Source of the DNA: an uncultured Ruminococcus sp.
GTDB taxonomy: Bacteria; Bacillota; Clostridia; Oscillospirales; Ruminococcaceae
Length of the DNA: 5,708 bases
Direction: 5' to 3'
Assembly: GCA_905199285.1 (NCBI GenBank)
Contig: CAJKFZ010000175.1
Span: 1-5,708 of the forward strand
The notes under the pieces were generated by a model. That model ran no database searches and was not told the origin of the DNA. It saw only the letters and a list, made by a program, of their open reading frames with translations. This document shows, piece by piece, positions 5,708 through 5,708 of the stretch. Within the stretch, counting starts at the first letter, position 1. Every line of letters begins with the position of its first letter. Both the position numbers and the translations under genes were made by a program.

Positions 5708-5708
5708 C

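Overview
The window reads as chromosomal DNA from an AT-rich, anaerobic, low-GC Gram-positive bacterium, most likely a gut Clostridia of the Ruminococcus type. That placement is an inference. It rests on the strict-anaerobe ribonucleotide reductase, strong Shine-Dalgarno sites of the GGAGG type, consensus sigma-A promoters with 17-bp spacers, a DUF1292 protein and a Firmicutes-style 6S RNA. No phage, insertion sequence, CRISPR array, tRNA or rRNA was seen.

The left third (1-1585) is transcribed rightward as three apparently independent units. These are a small acidic DUF1292 protein (213-521), a structured non-coding RNA best read as 6S RNA (about 595-791), and a CatA-like acetyltransferase (956-1585). 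Each has its own recognisable promoter. A hairpin at 841-882 separates the RNA from the cat-like promoter.

The right two thirds are transcribed leftward. A membrane-anchored, degenerate SGNH/GDSL-like protein (4800-5666) lies upstream of the two-gene operon nrdD (2222-4540) and nrdG (1709-2209). These encode the oxygen-sensitive class III ribonucleotide reductase and its radical-SAM activase, which together make deoxyribonucleotides without oxygen. The operon ends at a leftward terminator (1612-1657), where it converges on the cat-like gene.

The most informative non-coding stretch is 4541-4799, between nrdD and the SGNH-like gene. It holds a strong leftward promoter, an NrdR-box-like sequence just inside the nrdD leader, a 12-bp perfect palindrome overlapping the -35 element, and a 24-bp perfect palindrome. 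The core of that larger palindrome also matches the NrdR box, and it is placed to act as the terminator of the upstream gene. The gene content is otherwise ordinary. The observations most worth following are the NrdR-box/terminator overlap, the loss of catalytic SGNH residues, and the altered substrate pocket of the CatA homologue.
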